From: an uncultured Prevotellaceae bacterium
GTDB taxonomy: Bacteria; Bacteroidota; Bacteroidia; Bacteroidales; Bacteroidaceae
NCBI GenBank assembly: GCA_947167515.1
Contig: CAMVIM010000001.1
Coordinates: forward strand, 124,001 to 188,000
Direction: 5' to 3'
Length of the DNA stretch: 64,000 bases
In this document: positions 25,201 through 34,024 of the stretch, piece by piece
Layout: the number at the start of each line of letters is the position of its first letter
How positions within the stretch are numbered: position 1 is the stretch's first letter
Program-made: the position numbers and the translations under genes
Notes under the pieces: generated by a model
What the model was told of the DNA's origin: nothing
Database searches by the model: none
The model's input: the letters and a program-made list of their open reading frames with translations, nothing else

Positions 25201-26750
25201 TTGTCGGCTTCACGGGTCAGTTGTCGGGAGGCATGAAAGTGACAGGCCCGATGGGAGCCTTGCTCTTCAATGGAGCCTTGGTTCCCAAAGATGTACACGC
25301 GGTCTCTCAGCAGTATAGTCTCAACTTGGCAATGGCCAACGACAGCATCAAGTTCAACAATAGCCGTGTGGATTTCGATGCGTTCAAGTTTTATGGCGCC
25401 GACTCTAACCCGCTCACCCTCAACGGCTATGTGGATTTCTCTAATTTTGAGGAAGTCTTTATGTCGCTGTCACTCAATGGCCGCAACTTCAAACTCATCG
25501 AAGCACAGCAGTCCAGCAAGTCGTTACTTTATGGCGATATGTATGGCGACTTCTTCGCCCGTGTCATAGGCTCCACCCAAGACCTGACGGTGCGTGGGCT
25601 TGTGCGTGTGCTGCCCACCACCGACATCACCTATGTGATGACCGAGACAGCCCTCTATCAAGGCGACCGACTGGAAGACATCGTCACCTTCGTCGATTTC
25701 AACGCACCGCCTCCACCCCTTGAGAGCTTGCCCAAGAAAACATTTACAGGCATTGACATGAACCTCGTGCTCAGCATTGAGGACGGTGCCAAGTTGCGGG
25801 GCGAATTTTCAGCCGATAAGCAGAGCTATGTCGTTGTGCAGGGTGGAGGATCTGTCACGATGACCTACACGCCTGAAGGAGTCATCAACATGCAGGGACG
25901 CTATACTATCAATGAAGGTGAGATGAAATACACCCTCCCGATCATCCCGCTCAAGACCTTCACCATCCATAAGGGTTCCTACATCGAGTTTGCAGGTGAC
26001 CCGACCAATCCCCTGCTCAACATTGCTGCAACCGAACGAATCAAGGCCACCGTGGGGGAGAGCGATGGAACGAGTCGAAGCGTCACCTTCGATACGGGCT
26101 TGAAGATAAACAACACATTGAACAACATGGAATTGCTCTTCACCATCGAGGCTCCCGAAGACATCTCCGTGCAGAACGAGTTGGCCAGTCTTTCTGCCGA
26201 AGAGAAAAATAAGCTCGCGGTAGGTATGCTTGCTACGGGAATGTACCTCTCTGGTTCCAACCGTAAGGGATTCACCGCTGGCAATGCCCTCAACAGTTTC
26301 TTGCAGAACGAAATCAACAACATAGCCGGCAAGGCGATGTCCACAATGGTGGAAGTCAATGTGGGCATGGAGAAAATGACTCGCGATGATGGAACCACCC
26401 GCACCGACTACTCCTTCAAGTTCTCGCGCCGCTTCTTCTCCGACCGTCTCAATGTCATCATTGGCGGCAAAGTGAGTAACGATGAGGGAAGAGATGCCGT
26501 CGCTCGCAAGTCGGGTGCCTACATCGATGACGTTTCACTCGAATGGCGACTCGACAATGGCGGCACCGAATACATCCGTCTTTTCCACGTGAAAGACTAT
26601 TCCAACCTGATTGAGGGCGAAATCGACAAGAACGGAGTCGGTATCCTCTTGCGTCGCAAGGTTGACCGCCTCTCCGACCTGATTATCTGGCGAAAGAAGG
26701 AGGACAAGAACCCGCCAGAGAGAAAAGAAACCCAAACGCCGGCGGAATGA
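22215..26750 (+). CDS. tamB: TamB-like translocation/assembly module inner-membrane protein (DUF490)
   Basis: 1511 aa. An N-terminal signal-anchor helix (about 15-38) is followed by 'FAVDKAAEWLSEEMGMDVTVEEVSLKFPLDLSM', the AsmA/TamB entry region. A very long stretch of repeated beta strands follows, as expected for the hydrophobic groove that spans the periplasm. The DUF490/TamB C-terminal domain occupies roughly 1150-1470 ('LSIEDGAKLRGEFSADKQSYVVVQGGGSVTMTYTP' is within it). The protein works with the outer-membrane TamL, encoded next with a 4-bp overlap (ATGA), in outer-membrane protein assembly and possibly lipid transport. It ends in a short charged tail ('KKEDKNPPERKETQTPAE'). Confidence 0.9.
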   Translation: MTKYGKYTIWGWSWRVLLWIVLTPILLFLLLFVLIYTPPVQKFAVDKAAEWLSEEMGMDVTVEEVSLKFPLDLSMGGMLAIQDGDTVVAARELDISVKALPLFHLEAEVDGIHLYDAKVNTKQLIDACVVKGTLAELSLDSHSTDLKEELAVVNKALLRDADLTVLLADTVPEDTAESEPVRWKIDARDVELQRVKATVLLTPQADSTFVMADIAHAQAKAYLDLDKEIYQVSHLQVDGSSAGFDLRKEPRFPDRFDPSHLLFTQITLEVDSFEYKGTGEMQLNLKQLAGVEQTGLAIQETQGRVEMDSLTLTVPKLHIKTADSDLALAYRMDMNAFDDVHPGTFSFWGEGLMGKGDIMYFTRMGGEDTREVSTMLNQQLSARPVELQLKAEGNLDELVVKKLWAKVPGMALVEGDATLWDVANDLSLKTNLSLKDVNGASANLNGSYVMAIDAYKADVAFSNLVLNNYVELDDKTVLTGKASVHGRGFDYLAPSTQLEASASLTDGQMGNINLSNVEADASLKGGKLTLALLADNDQVQTDLAFDGELKRNLIAGVLNLNLPFVDVQRMGFSEDLLLVSTSGTMEFSYNLDKLFKVEAQVDALNLKMANDSIRTDAFYLMAEALKDSTSAFLRTGDLDFSLVTSHNLFNLLPKIERLQRETISQFQKHDVNLDALKSYLPDLTIYAQAGRNNPVSDILKMYGIRFGELKVDVLSSPVEGLTGRGHVYAFRTDSVRVDTAFFDVAQDSTQFNYHVGMRCSDQPLLPAFKAYLDGYVKADEVDAHLTYFDKKDKKGIDLGVRGVADEKSVHFSLYPQKPVLAYREFSINEDNYIVTRPNRPILADVRLTSTTDSCYVAVFADESDMGEQIANVLVNDLDLSEMLSVVPIPGLPKMDGNLHLDATYIDLGENFMVEGALDADRFHYEGMKVGDLASRFTYMPQGEMVHSVNASLSYNSTDVLHLAGTYNAQGEGALDADLSFMDVPMSMFSAFVPDQIVGFTGQLSGGMKVTGPMGALLFNGALVPKDVHAVSQQYSLNLAMANDSIKFNNSRVDFDAFKFYGADSNPLTLNGYVDFSNFEEVFMSLSLNGRNFKLIEAQQSSKSLLYGDMYGDFFARVIGSTQDLTVRGLVRVLPTTDITYVMTETALYQGDRLEDIVTFVDFNAPPPPLESLPKKTFTGIDMNLVLSIEDGAKLRGEFSADKQSYVVVQGGGSVTMTYTPEGVINMQGRYTINEGEMKYTLPIIPLKTFTIHKGSYIEFAGDPTNPLLNIAATERIKATVGESDGTSRSVTFDTGLKINNTLNNMELLFTIEAPEDISVQNELASLSAEEKNKLAVGMLATGMYLSGSNRKGFTAGNALNSFLQNEINNIAGKAMSTMVEVNVGMEKMTRDDGTTRTDYSFKFSRRFFSDRLNVIIGGKVSNDEGRDAVARKSGAYIDDVSLEWRLDNGGTEYIRLFHVKDYSNLIEGEIDKNGVGILLRRKVDRLSDLIIWRKKEDKNPPERKETQTPAE

Positions 26751-29113
26751 AAACCAGACACAGTATGAGAAAGACCCTTCTGTACATATTTACATTATAT
26801 ATAGTGGGACTCCTTGCAGCCTGTTCCACCACTTCCCATCTGCCCGAAAACGAGACCCTCTACATCGGCATCGACAAGGTGAAGGTTCATGACCAGTTGC
26901 ACACACCAGCCGAAGAGACAGCTGTGGCTGAAGTGGAGGCTGCACTCGATTATGCCCCCAATGGAGCCCTCATTGGCAGTTCCTATGCACGAAGTCCCTT
27001 GCAGATAGGTCTTTGGACCTACAACGCGCTGGTGGATAAGCCGCGCAAGGGGTTCAACAAGTGGTTCTTCAATGCCTTTGCCGCCACCCCCGTCACCATC
27101 TCGCAGGTGTCGCCCGACATTCGTGCCAAGGTGGCATCCAACCTCTTGCAGAACTATGGCTACTTTCGTGGCAGGGTCGATTTCCATCTTGTTGACCAAC
27201 GCAATCCCAAGAAGCAGAAGATTTTCTACGATGTCCATCTGGGACAGCCCTATCTCTTCGACAGCATCCGCTATGCCTTTCGCGACACCATTCAAGACAG
27301 CATCCTCAAAGCCACATCGGAGGAAGCCTACATCCATAAGGGGGGGCAGTTCTCCACCTTCGACCTCACCAACGAGAAAACCCGCATCGTCAATGACTTC
27401 CGCAATAACGGCTACTACTACTATCGTCCCGACTACGTCAGCTACTTTGCCGACTCCACCAACATTCCCTATCGCGTGAAACTGCTCGTGGTGCCCGACA
27501 AGGACATTCCCGAAAAAGCCAATCGGCAGTTCTATTTTGGCAAAGTGAGCACCTACATCCGTCAGAACATGAGAAGTGCGGAGGCGAGACAGCGCCGACT
27601 GGAGGGACGGCAAAACACCTACGACGATTCCCTCATGCTGCGCAGCGTCAAGATTGCCTATCAGGGTGAACGAATCCCCATCGCTCCACGGGTGCTGTTC
27701 AAGAACTTCAAGTTTTGGCGGCGCAGGCTCTTCAACCAGTCCAATGTGGACAAGACCCTTGTCAACCTTCACAGCATGGACATCTTCTCCAACGTCAAGT
27801 TCACCTTCACCCCACGCGACACCACGGTGCTCAACGATACGATGGATGTGAGGCTCGACTTGACGATGGACCAACTCATCGACACCGAGACCAACTTCAG
27901 TATCACCCAGAAGTCCAATGCGCAGATAGGCCCTTCGTTAGGCATCACCTTCTCCAAGCGCAATGCCTTCCATCATGGCGAGACCCTCTCCGTCGGGCTT
28001 AAAGGCAGTTACGAATGGCAGACCCGCAAGCAGTTCGGATCGCCCAAGCGCATCGACTCGTGGGAAATCGGAGCCGATGTCTCCCTGTCTTATCCCTGGA
28101 TAGCTTTCCCTTGGCTCAACAAGCGGTTCTACAAATATCCCACATCCACTCGCTTCCGAATCAGCGCCGACCAGCTGAACCGAGCCAATTACTACCGGCT
28201 CATGTCCTTTATCGCTGAAGCCACTTACGGCTTCCAGACCTCCCGTTCGTGGAGCCATCAGCTCTCGCCCCTCACCATTTCCTACAACAAGATGCAGGAA
28301 ACCACCGCACGGTTCGATTCCATCGTGCGGCGCAACTCCGCTCTCTACGTCTCCCTGCGCGACCAGTTCATCCCTGCCATGCAGTATTCCATCATCTACG
28401 ACAACCGCTGGAACTCACGCATCCCTCATGCGATGCACTTCGAGGCAACGGTCAAGGAGTCGGGCAACTTCCTCAATCTCACCAACGCCCTCTTGGGTTT
28501 CGACTACTACCAGAAGGACAAGAAACTCCTCTTCACCCAATATTCCCAGTTCCTCAAGTTCCTCTTCACCCTCAAGAACACCTTCCACCTGAGCGATAAG
28601 ACCTCCATTGCCACCCGTGTGCAGTTGGGCGGCATCTGGACTTATGGCAACTCTGACTATGCCCCCTACAGCGAACTCTTCTACATTGGTGGAGCTAATA
28701 GCATCCGTGCCTTTGCCGTGCGCAGCATCGGTCCCGGCAGCTATCAGGACACTTCTGGACGAGGCACCTATCTTGACCAATCAGGCGACATGAAGCTGGA
28801 ACTCAATGCCGAATATCGTTTTCCCATCGTCAAGGAACTGCAAGGTGCCTTCTTCGTCGATGCCGGCAACGTCTGGCTCATGCACGGTGACGACTCCCAT
28901 CCTGGTGGCAAGTTCACAGCCAGCCGTTTCTTCAAAGACCTTGCCGTGGGCACAGGTTTCGGCTTGCGCTACAACCTCGAATACCTCATCCTCCGTCTCG
29001 ACCTCGGAGTGGGCGTTCATGCCCCCTACGACACAGGCAAATCCTCCTACTTCAACCTGCGTCGCTTCAAAGACGCTGTCGCCTTCCATCTGGCAGTCGG
29101 CTATCCATTCTGA
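26747..29113 (+). CDS. tamL: TamL: lipidated Omp85-family outer-membrane assembly protein
   Basis: 788 aa. The lipoprotein signal ends 'GLLAAC' (C26), the feature that sets Bacteroidetes TamL apart from proteobacterial TamA. An ATG at 26765 would also leave a working signal. POTRA-like domains fill roughly 40-330, followed by a 16-strand Omp85 barrel. Signature segments include 'IRAFAVRSIGPGSYQDTSGRG' and 'AEYRFPIVKELQGAFFVDAGNVW'. The terminal phenylalanine in 'LAVGYPF' is the usual BAM signal. It is translationally coupled to tamB. Confidence 0.9.
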   Translation: MKTRHSMRKTLLYIFTLYIVGLLAACSTTSHLPENETLYIGIDKVKVHDQLHTPAEETAVAEVEAALDYAPNGALIGSSYARSPLQIGLWTYNALVDKPRKGFNKWFFNAFAATPVTISQVSPDIRAKVASNLLQNYGYFRGRVDFHLVDQRNPKKQKIFYDVHLGQPYLFDSIRYAFRDTIQDSILKATSEEAYIHKGGQFSTFDLTNEKTRIVNDFRNNGYYYYRPDYVSYFADSTNIPYRVKLLVVPDKDIPEKANRQFYFGKVSTYIRQNMRSAEARQRRLEGRQNTYDDSLMLRSVKIAYQGERIPIAPRVLFKNFKFWRRRLFNQSNVDKTLVNLHSMDIFSNVKFTFTPRDTTVLNDTMDVRLDLTMDQLIDTETNFSITQKSNAQIGPSLGITFSKRNAFHHGETLSVGLKGSYEWQTRKQFGSPKRIDSWEIGADVSLSYPWIAFPWLNKRFYKYPTSTRFRISADQLNRANYYRLMSFIAEATYGFQTSRSWSHQLSPLTISYNKMQETTARFDSIVRRNSALYVSLRDQFIPAMQYSIIYDNRWNSRIPHAMHFEATVKESGNFLNLTNALLGFDYYQKDKKLLFTQYSQFLKFLFTLKNTFHLSDKTSIATRVQLGGIWTYGNSDYAPYSELFYIGGANSIRAFAVRSIGPGSYQDTSGRGTYLDQSGDMKLELNAEYRFPIVKELQGAFFVDAGNVWLMHGDDSHPGGKFTASRFFKDLAVGTGFGLRYNLEYLILRLDLGVGVHAPYDTGKSSYFNLRRFKDAVAFHLAVGYPF

Positions 29114-29133
29114 CCCCCTTTTTGTTTTCTTCA

Positions 29134-29276
29134 TTCAACTTTCGCGAGTATGAGTTTATTGGAGTTAAAGGAGTTATCGCTTCGCTCTAGAGTTAAAAGC
29201 CGAGACTTCGACACCAACATATCATTTGGCTTTAACTCCTCTATCTACAAAGCAAGCGGAACTCCTGAAAGTTGAG
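29134..29276. repeat. Nested inverted-repeat element downstream of tamL
   Basis: The outer arms are TCAACTTTC near 29135 and GAAAGTTGA near 29267-29275. The inner arms are GAGTTAAAAGCC (29190-29201) and GGCTTTAACTC (29228-29238), with GGAGTTAAAGGAGTT-type spacers. The sequence is unrelated to the elements at 12.2 and 22.1 kb but has a similar nested design. The inner stem could serve as a terminator for tamBL. The rest of 29114-29359 shows nothing else. Confidence 0.65.
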
Positions 29277-29359
29277 TCAAATTACAACGAACAAAATAAT
29301 CATAAAAAAATTTGTTCCGGCCGTTGGCGGCGGTGTATGGGGAAGGGTTGAGGGTTGTC

Positions 29360-30961
29360 TTAAAGGGCGTAGCTGATGCCTATTTTCCATTCGTGGCTCT
29401 TGCCTGTGAGGGAGGGGTAGAGGCGGTAGTTTCCGTGGCGGAAGTTGAACTCATGCTGGAGGTTGAGCTGGAAACTGTGGGTGAGGTTGACCTGTAGGAA
29501 GGCTCGGTTTTGCAGGATGCTCTGTTCGCCTTTGTCGCCCCATGCTACGGTGCCGGTTTGCAGGTCGGCGGCGTGTTTTTCGGGGTCTTCGAGATATTGC
29601 TGAATGAGGTGCGGCTCTGTGCCTTTGAGGATGAAGAGGCGCATGAAGTAGAAGTCGTTGCCGACGGTGAAGCGTCGGTTGAGGGAGAACTGGAAGCGGT
29701 AGCGGGTGGAGAAGCCTGTGCCGAAGTTGTAGCGGCGCATCTTGAAGTAGTCGGCAGCGGAACCGCCCAGCGGAACGGCATTGAGGGTGAAGTCGTGGGT
29801 GAGGGTTGTCTTGCGGCCTTGCCGCTGGGCGTAGAAGCCTGCACCGAAACTGGCGGCTTCGGAGATGAGGGGAAGGTTGCCTGGTGCGTCCTCGTCGTTC
29901 TTGTTGTAGTGGTCGATGTATTTGATGTTCTGGTTGAAGCTGATGTCGAGTTTCCACTCGTGGGGGAGTTGGCGCTGGATGGAGCCGATTCGTCCGCGCA
30001 GGTCGAGTTCGCCAATGGTGGGGTGTTCCGGGGCGAAGTTGAGGAGCATGTAGAGGTCGAAGCAGTCGTAGGCGCGTGGGCTTTTCCCGAGATCGAGGTG
30101 GTTGAAGTGGTCGCCGTAGTTGAAGCGGATGTCGAGATAGGGGATGTTGCCGAAGAAGCGTTCTTCGGTGTTGGGATGTGTGGGGCCGATGTCGTAGATG
30201 TAGCGGTTGCCTGTGCCTATTTGAAAGCTATAGGGCATGGGCTGTTCGCGCTTGCCTGCGTTGAGGGGGTTCACCCGAAACATCTCGCCGGAGATGATGC
30301 GGTGAAGGCCTCTTACGGGGTTTGTGAGGGTGCCGAGAAGTTCACGCACTACACGTTCGGGACCTCGCTTGGTGTTGTCGAAGAAGATGTCTGACACGCG
30401 GTGGGTGACTTCGCCGATGGCGGCACCACCGATGCCTGTGGAGAGGAGGTCGTTGTAGGCGGGCCGGTTGGTCTCGCAGAAGACTTCCCAGGTGAAGGAG
30501 CCTGCCAGCGGATAGAGGAGGGAAACGCCGTAGGAGAGGCCGTGCTGGCGGGCGGCGTTGTAGAACATACTGCCGTGGTAGGGATGGGCGAACTGGTTGC
30601 CTGAGAAGCTGTCGCTGTCCCACACCCACCCCTCGGTGAGGTTGCTCTTAATGTGGTGGCGGGTGACTCTTGCCCAGTCGCGGCGCTGCACGTAATAGTC
30701 CCATCCGAGCACGAGAGCGTTGATGCTGAAGTCCTCGATGAGTGCCTGGAGGGCAGGTGCCTTGGGGGAGCCGTCGGGGTTCTTGCCGAAGAAGTGGAGC
30801 GAACAAGTGTAGGGGTTGAGAGTATCGACCTTTTGCAGGTGGGTTCGTATGCCCGAAACGGAGTCGAGCCACACCGAGTCGGTCACTGTGGGTTCGACAG
30901 CGAGACTGGTTGCAACGGTTCCACAGAAGAACAATGTGTGGATGAATCGTAGTGTGGTCAT
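29360..30961 (-). CDS. DUF3943 family outer-membrane-associated protein
   Basis: 533 aa from ATG 30961. A further upstream TTG at 30991 lies in the -7 box and is rejected. There is a signal peptide at about 1-22. The family core 'NQFAHPYHGSMFYNAARQHGLSY' (residues split across about 120-142) and 'WEVFCETNRPAYNDLLSTGIGGAAIGEV' identify DUF3943. The C-terminal 250 residues are strongly beta with alternating hydrophobics and end 'HEWKIGISYAL', typical of outer-membrane barrels. Function is unknown. It is transcribed divergently from radA; the two -7 boxes are 43 bp apart. Confidence 0.85.
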   Translation of the reverse strand: MTTLRFIHTLFFCGTVATSLAVEPTVTDSVWLDSVSGIRTHLQKVDTLNPYTCSLHFFGKNPDGSPKAPALQALIEDFSINALVLGWDYYVQRRDWARVTRHHIKSNLTEGWVWDSDSFSGNQFAHPYHGSMFYNAARQHGLSYGVSLLYPLAGSFTWEVFCETNRPAYNDLLSTGIGGAAIGEVTHRVSDIFFDNTKRGPERVVRELLGTLTNPVRGLHRIISGEMFRVNPLNAGKREQPMPYSFQIGTGNRYIYDIGPTHPNTEERFFGNIPYLDIRFNYGDHFNHLDLGKSPRAYDCFDLYMLLNFAPEHPTIGELDLRGRIGSIQRQLPHEWKLDISFNQNIKYIDHYNKNDEDAPGNLPLISEAASFGAGFYAQRQGRKTTLTHDFTLNAVPLGGSAADYFKMRRYNFGTGFSTRYRFQFSLNRRFTVGNDFYFMRLFILKGTEPHLIQQYLEDPEKHAADLQTGTVAWGDKGEQSILQNRAFLQVNLTHSFQLNLQHEFNFRHGNYRLYPSLTGKSHEWKIGISYAL

Positions 30962-30988
30962 TGGGGGTTCCGAATCAGAAAAACGTTG

Positions 30989-30996
30989 CAAAGGTA
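30989..30996 (-). promoter_or_regulatory. -7 promoter box for the DUF3943 gene
   Basis: Minus-strand TACCTTTG, 27 bp upstream of the ATG at 30961. Confidence 0.65.
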
Positions 30997-31038
30997 CGTT
31001 TTTTCAGCGAAAAGTGGGGGATGAAAGAGAAAAAAGCG

Positions 31039-31046
31039 TACCTTTG
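31039..31046 (+). promoter_or_regulatory. -7 promoter box for radA
   Basis: TACCTTTG, 19 bp upstream of the ATG at 31066. Confidence 0.65.
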
Positions 31047-31065
31047 TGGGCAAAATGGAACGATT

Positions 31066-32469
31066 ATGGCGAAAGAAAGAGTAGCATACGTTTGTAGCTC
31101 TTGTGGCTATGACAGCCCTAAATGGATTGGGAAATGCCCTGCCTGTGGCGAATGGAACACCTTCACCGAATACCGATTGGGCAAGAAGAAACTGGTGGAG
31201 GGTGTGCGCGAGGAGTTCAGCTTGGCGACGAAATCCAGCCCTATCTCGATGTCGAAGATTCAGACGGAAGATGAGCCTCGCATCAATATGGGTGACGGGG
31301 AACTGAACCGTGTGCTCGGTGGCGGATTGGTGCCTGGCAGCATGACGCTGTTGGGCGGCGAACCGGGCATCGGAAAATCGACGCTGGTGCTGCAGACCGT
31401 GTTGAGGCTGAGGGGGATGCGTGTTCTCTATGTGAGCGGTGAGGAAAGTGCGCGTCAGTTGAAGTTGCGGGCCGACCGGCTGGTGGAGAAATATGAGGAT
31501 GGGGCGTCGATCGAGGTGCTGGCTGACGTGCAGGTGGTGTGCGAGGCGATGATAGAGACGGTGTTTGAACACGTGAAGGCCGTGCAGCCTGACCTGCTGG
31601 TGGTCGATTCCATACAGACGATGGCTACCGAAACTGTCGAGTCGTCACCTGGCAGCGTGAGTCAGATTCGTGAGTGCGCGGCGATGCTGCTGAAGTTTGC
31701 CAAGGAGTCCAACACACCTGTCATTGTGATAGGCCACATCAACAAGGAGGGCACCATTGCGGGGCCGAAGATACTGGAGCACATGGTCGATACTGTGTTG
31801 CAGTTCGAGGGCGACCAACACTATATGTACCGCATCGTCCGCGCCATCAAGAACCGCTTTGGTTCTACGGCCGAACTGGGCATCTACGAGATGGTTCATA
31901 ATGGGTTACGTCCAGTGGCCAATCCTTCTGAACTGCTGTTGAGCGATGTGAAGGATGGCGAGGAATTGAGTGGTGTGGCGGTGGCATGCTCCATCGAAGG
32001 TGTGCGTCCTCTGCTTATCGAGACCCAAGCCCTCGTGAGCACGGCAGCCTATGGCACTCCCCAGCGCTCAGCCACAGGCTTTGACCTGCGTCGACTGAAC
32101 ATGCTGTTGGCAGTGCTTGAAAAGCGGGTGGGATTCAAGTTACCTCAACGTGACGTGTATCTGAATATTGCCGGAGGCATCCGCGTGACCGACCCTGCCA
32201 TCGACCTGAGTGTGATAGCGGCGGTTCTGTCGAGCAATGTCGATACGGGCATTTCCCGCGACATCTGTTTTGCTGGTGAAGTGGGGCTGAGTGGCGAAGT
32301 GCGTCCCGTGAGTCGAATCTTGCAGCGTGTGGCAGAGGCTGACAAGTTGGGATTCCGGAAAATTATTGTGCCCCGCGCCAACATGAACGGACTCGACAAG
32401 GGGAAATTCCAAATAGAGATTGTGCCTGTCAGAAAAGTGGAGGAAGCGTTGCGGGAATTGTTCGGATGA
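31066..32469 (+). CDS. radA: DNA repair ATPase RadA
   Basis: 467 aa from ATG 31066; an in-frame extension to 30952 crosses the promoter and is ignored. It has an N-terminal C4 zinc finger (C10, C13, C24, C27) and Walker A 'GGEPGIGKST'. The RadA-specific 'KNRFGST' motif and a C-terminal Lon-protease-like domain from about 290 ('SIEGVRPLLIETQALV') are also present. RadA is a RecA-like helicase that drives branch migration during recombinational repair. It is a full-length, single-gene unit. Confidence 0.96.
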   Translation: MAKERVAYVCSSCGYDSPKWIGKCPACGEWNTFTEYRLGKKKLVEGVREEFSLATKSSPISMSKIQTEDEPRINMGDGELNRVLGGGLVPGSMTLLGGEPGIGKSTLVLQTVLRLRGMRVLYVSGEESARQLKLRADRLVEKYEDGASIEVLADVQVVCEAMIETVFEHVKAVQPDLLVVDSIQTMATETVESSPGSVSQIRECAAMLLKFAKESNTPVIVIGHINKEGTIAGPKILEHMVDTVLQFEGDQHYMYRIVRAIKNRFGSTAELGIYEMVHNGLRPVANPSELLLSDVKDGEELSGVAVACSIEGVRPLLIETQALVSTAAYGTPQRSATGFDLRRLNMLLAVLEKRVGFKLPQRDVYLNIAGGIRVTDPAIDLSVIAAVLSSNVDTGISRDICFAGEVGLSGEVRPVSRILQRVAEADKLGFRKIIVPRANMNGLDKGKFQIEIVPVRKVEEALRELFG

Positions 32470-32567
32470 GCACAGCGAAGTATTTTAACATTATTTTTGT
32501 GCATCTTTTAATTTACTGAAATTCCGAATGTTCTATTGTTTTTGTCTTAAAAGTGTGTAAAAGTTTT

Positions 32568-32597
32568 TTTGTGGTTTGAAAAATTTTTTGTAATTTT
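32568..32597 (+). promoter_or_regulatory. Promoter of the tetR-fabG-rluA operon
   Basis: -33 TTTG (32568-32571), an 18-bp spacer and -7 TAATTTTG (32590-32597), 50 bp before the TetR ATG. Confidence 0.65.
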
Positions 32598-32647
32598 GCA
32601 CTCACAACATTTCGTACACATAGAACACAAAAGACGATAATTGGATT

Positions 32648-33241
32648 ATGTCGGTAGTGAAAACAAGGAGCCTCTTGGTGGATGTGGCACGCCAGCTGTT
32701 TGCCAAGAATGGCTTTGAAAATACATCGATGAATGATATTGCGGTGGCAGCCAATAAGGGACGCCGCACTCTTTACACCTATTTCAACAGTAAGGAGGAA
32801 ATATACTATGCGGTAATTCAGACTGAGTTGGATCGCTTGTTCGAGCGTATGGAAGAGGTGGCTCGCAAGAACATTTCGCCCGAAGAAAAACTGGTGCAAC
32901 TCATCTTTGCCCATCTTGACGTGATGAAGGAAGCTGTCTATCGCAATGGAAACTTGAGGGCGGAATTCTTTCGCGACATCTGGAAGGTGGAAGCGGTGCG
33001 TAAGAATTTCGACAAGAATGAAGTCAACCTTTTTCGCCGCATCCTCAACGAGGGTATCGACAAAGGGGTGTTCGAGCTGCGCAACGTGCGCCTTACCGCT
33101 GAGATTATGCACTATTGCCTGAAAGGTTGCGAGGTGCCCTATATTTACGGACGCTATGCCGCCCAGAACGCCGAGGAACTCTACCCCTACGTGCGCAATA
33201 TGGTCTTTAAGAATTTTGGTAGAAACTTAAGATACAATTAA
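32648..33241 (+). CDS. TetR/AcrR family transcriptional regulator
   Basis: 197 aa. The N-terminal TetR HTH reads 'ARQLFAKNGFENTSMNDIAV' then 'ANKGRRTLYTYFNSKEEIYYAV', at about 13-60. A helical ligand domain follows, with 'MHYCLKGCEVPYIYGRYAAQ' near the end. It lies 24 bp upstream of fabG on the same strand, so it may sense acyl-CoA/acyl-ACP or a related lipid signal and control its own operon. That role is inferred from position only. I found no clear palindromic operator near its promoter. Confidence 0.88.
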   Translation: MSVVKTRSLLVDVARQLFAKNGFENTSMNDIAVAANKGRRTLYTYFNSKEEIYYAVIQTELDRLFERMEEVARKNISPEEKLVQLIFAHLDVMKEAVYRNGNLRAEFFRDIWKVEAVRKNFDKNEVNLFRRILNEGIDKGVFELRNVRLTAEIMHYCLKGCEVPYIYGRYAAQNAEELYPYVRNMVFKNFGRNLRYN

Positions 33242-33265
33242 TTAATCAACAAAAAAAGAAACATT

Positions 33266-34024
33266 ATGGGACTTTTGACTGGTAAGACAGCGATTGTGAC
33301 GGGTGCCGCTCGTGGCATTGGCAAAGCTGTCGCAATGAAGTTTGCACAGGAAGGTGCTAACATCGCATTCACTGATTTGGTGTTGAACGACGACATGGCC
33401 GCTGGCCTTGAAGCCACTCGCAAGGAGATTGAGGCTCTTGGCGTGACCTGTCGTGCTTATGCTGGCAACGCTGCCGACTTTGCTGAGACTGAGGCTGTGG
33501 TGAAGCAGATTCACGCCGATTTCGGCTCTATCGACGTGCTGGTGAACAACGCGGGTATCACGAAGGATGGTCTGATGCTCCGCATGACTGAGCAGCAGTG
33601 GGACGCTGTGCTCAACGTGAACCTGAAGTCAGCCTTCAACTTCATCCACGCATGTGCTCCTATCATGCTTCGTCAGCGTGGTGGTTCCATCATCAATATG
33701 TCTTCGGTCGTGGGTGTTCACGGCAATGCCGGTCAGTGCAACTACTCCGCTTCAAAGGCTGGTATGATTGGCTTGGCCAAGTCCATCGCTCAGGAACTCG
33801 GTCCTAAGGGTGTGCGTGCCAACGCTGTGGCTCCTGGCTTCATCGAGACTGCCATGACTGCTCAGCTCCCAGAGGAAATCCGTGCAGACTGGATGAAGAA
33901 GATTCCACTCCGTCGTGGTGGTCAGGTAGAGGATATTGCCAACGTATGTCTTTTCCTCGCTTCTGACATGTCCAGCTACGTGTCTGGTCAGGTTATCCAG
34001 ATTGACGGTGGCATGAACATGTAA
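33266..34024 (+). CDS. fabG: 3-oxoacyl-[acyl-carrier-protein] reductase
   Basis: 252 aa short-chain dehydrogenase. The cofactor loop is 'GAARGIGK' (13-20), 'NNAG' is at 94-97, N119 is present, and the catalytic set is S147 ('INMSSVVG'), Y160 and K164 ('YSASK'). It reduces beta-ketoacyl-ACP with NADPH in fatty-acid elongation. The C-terminal 'VSGQVIQIDGGMNM' is typical of FabG. Its stop codon overlaps the next gene's ATG by one base (TAATG). Confidence 0.92.
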   Translation: MGLLTGKTAIVTGAARGIGKAVAMKFAQEGANIAFTDLVLNDDMAAGLEATRKEIEALGVTCRAYAGNAADFAETEAVVKQIHADFGSIDVLVNNAGITKDGLMLRMTEQQWDAVLNVNLKSAFNFIHACAPIMLRQRGGSIINMSSVVGVHGNAGQCNYSASKAGMIGLAKSIAQELGPKGVRANAVAPGFIETAMTAQLPEEIRADWMKKIPLRRGGQVEDIANVCLFLASDMSSYVSGQVIQIDGGMNM

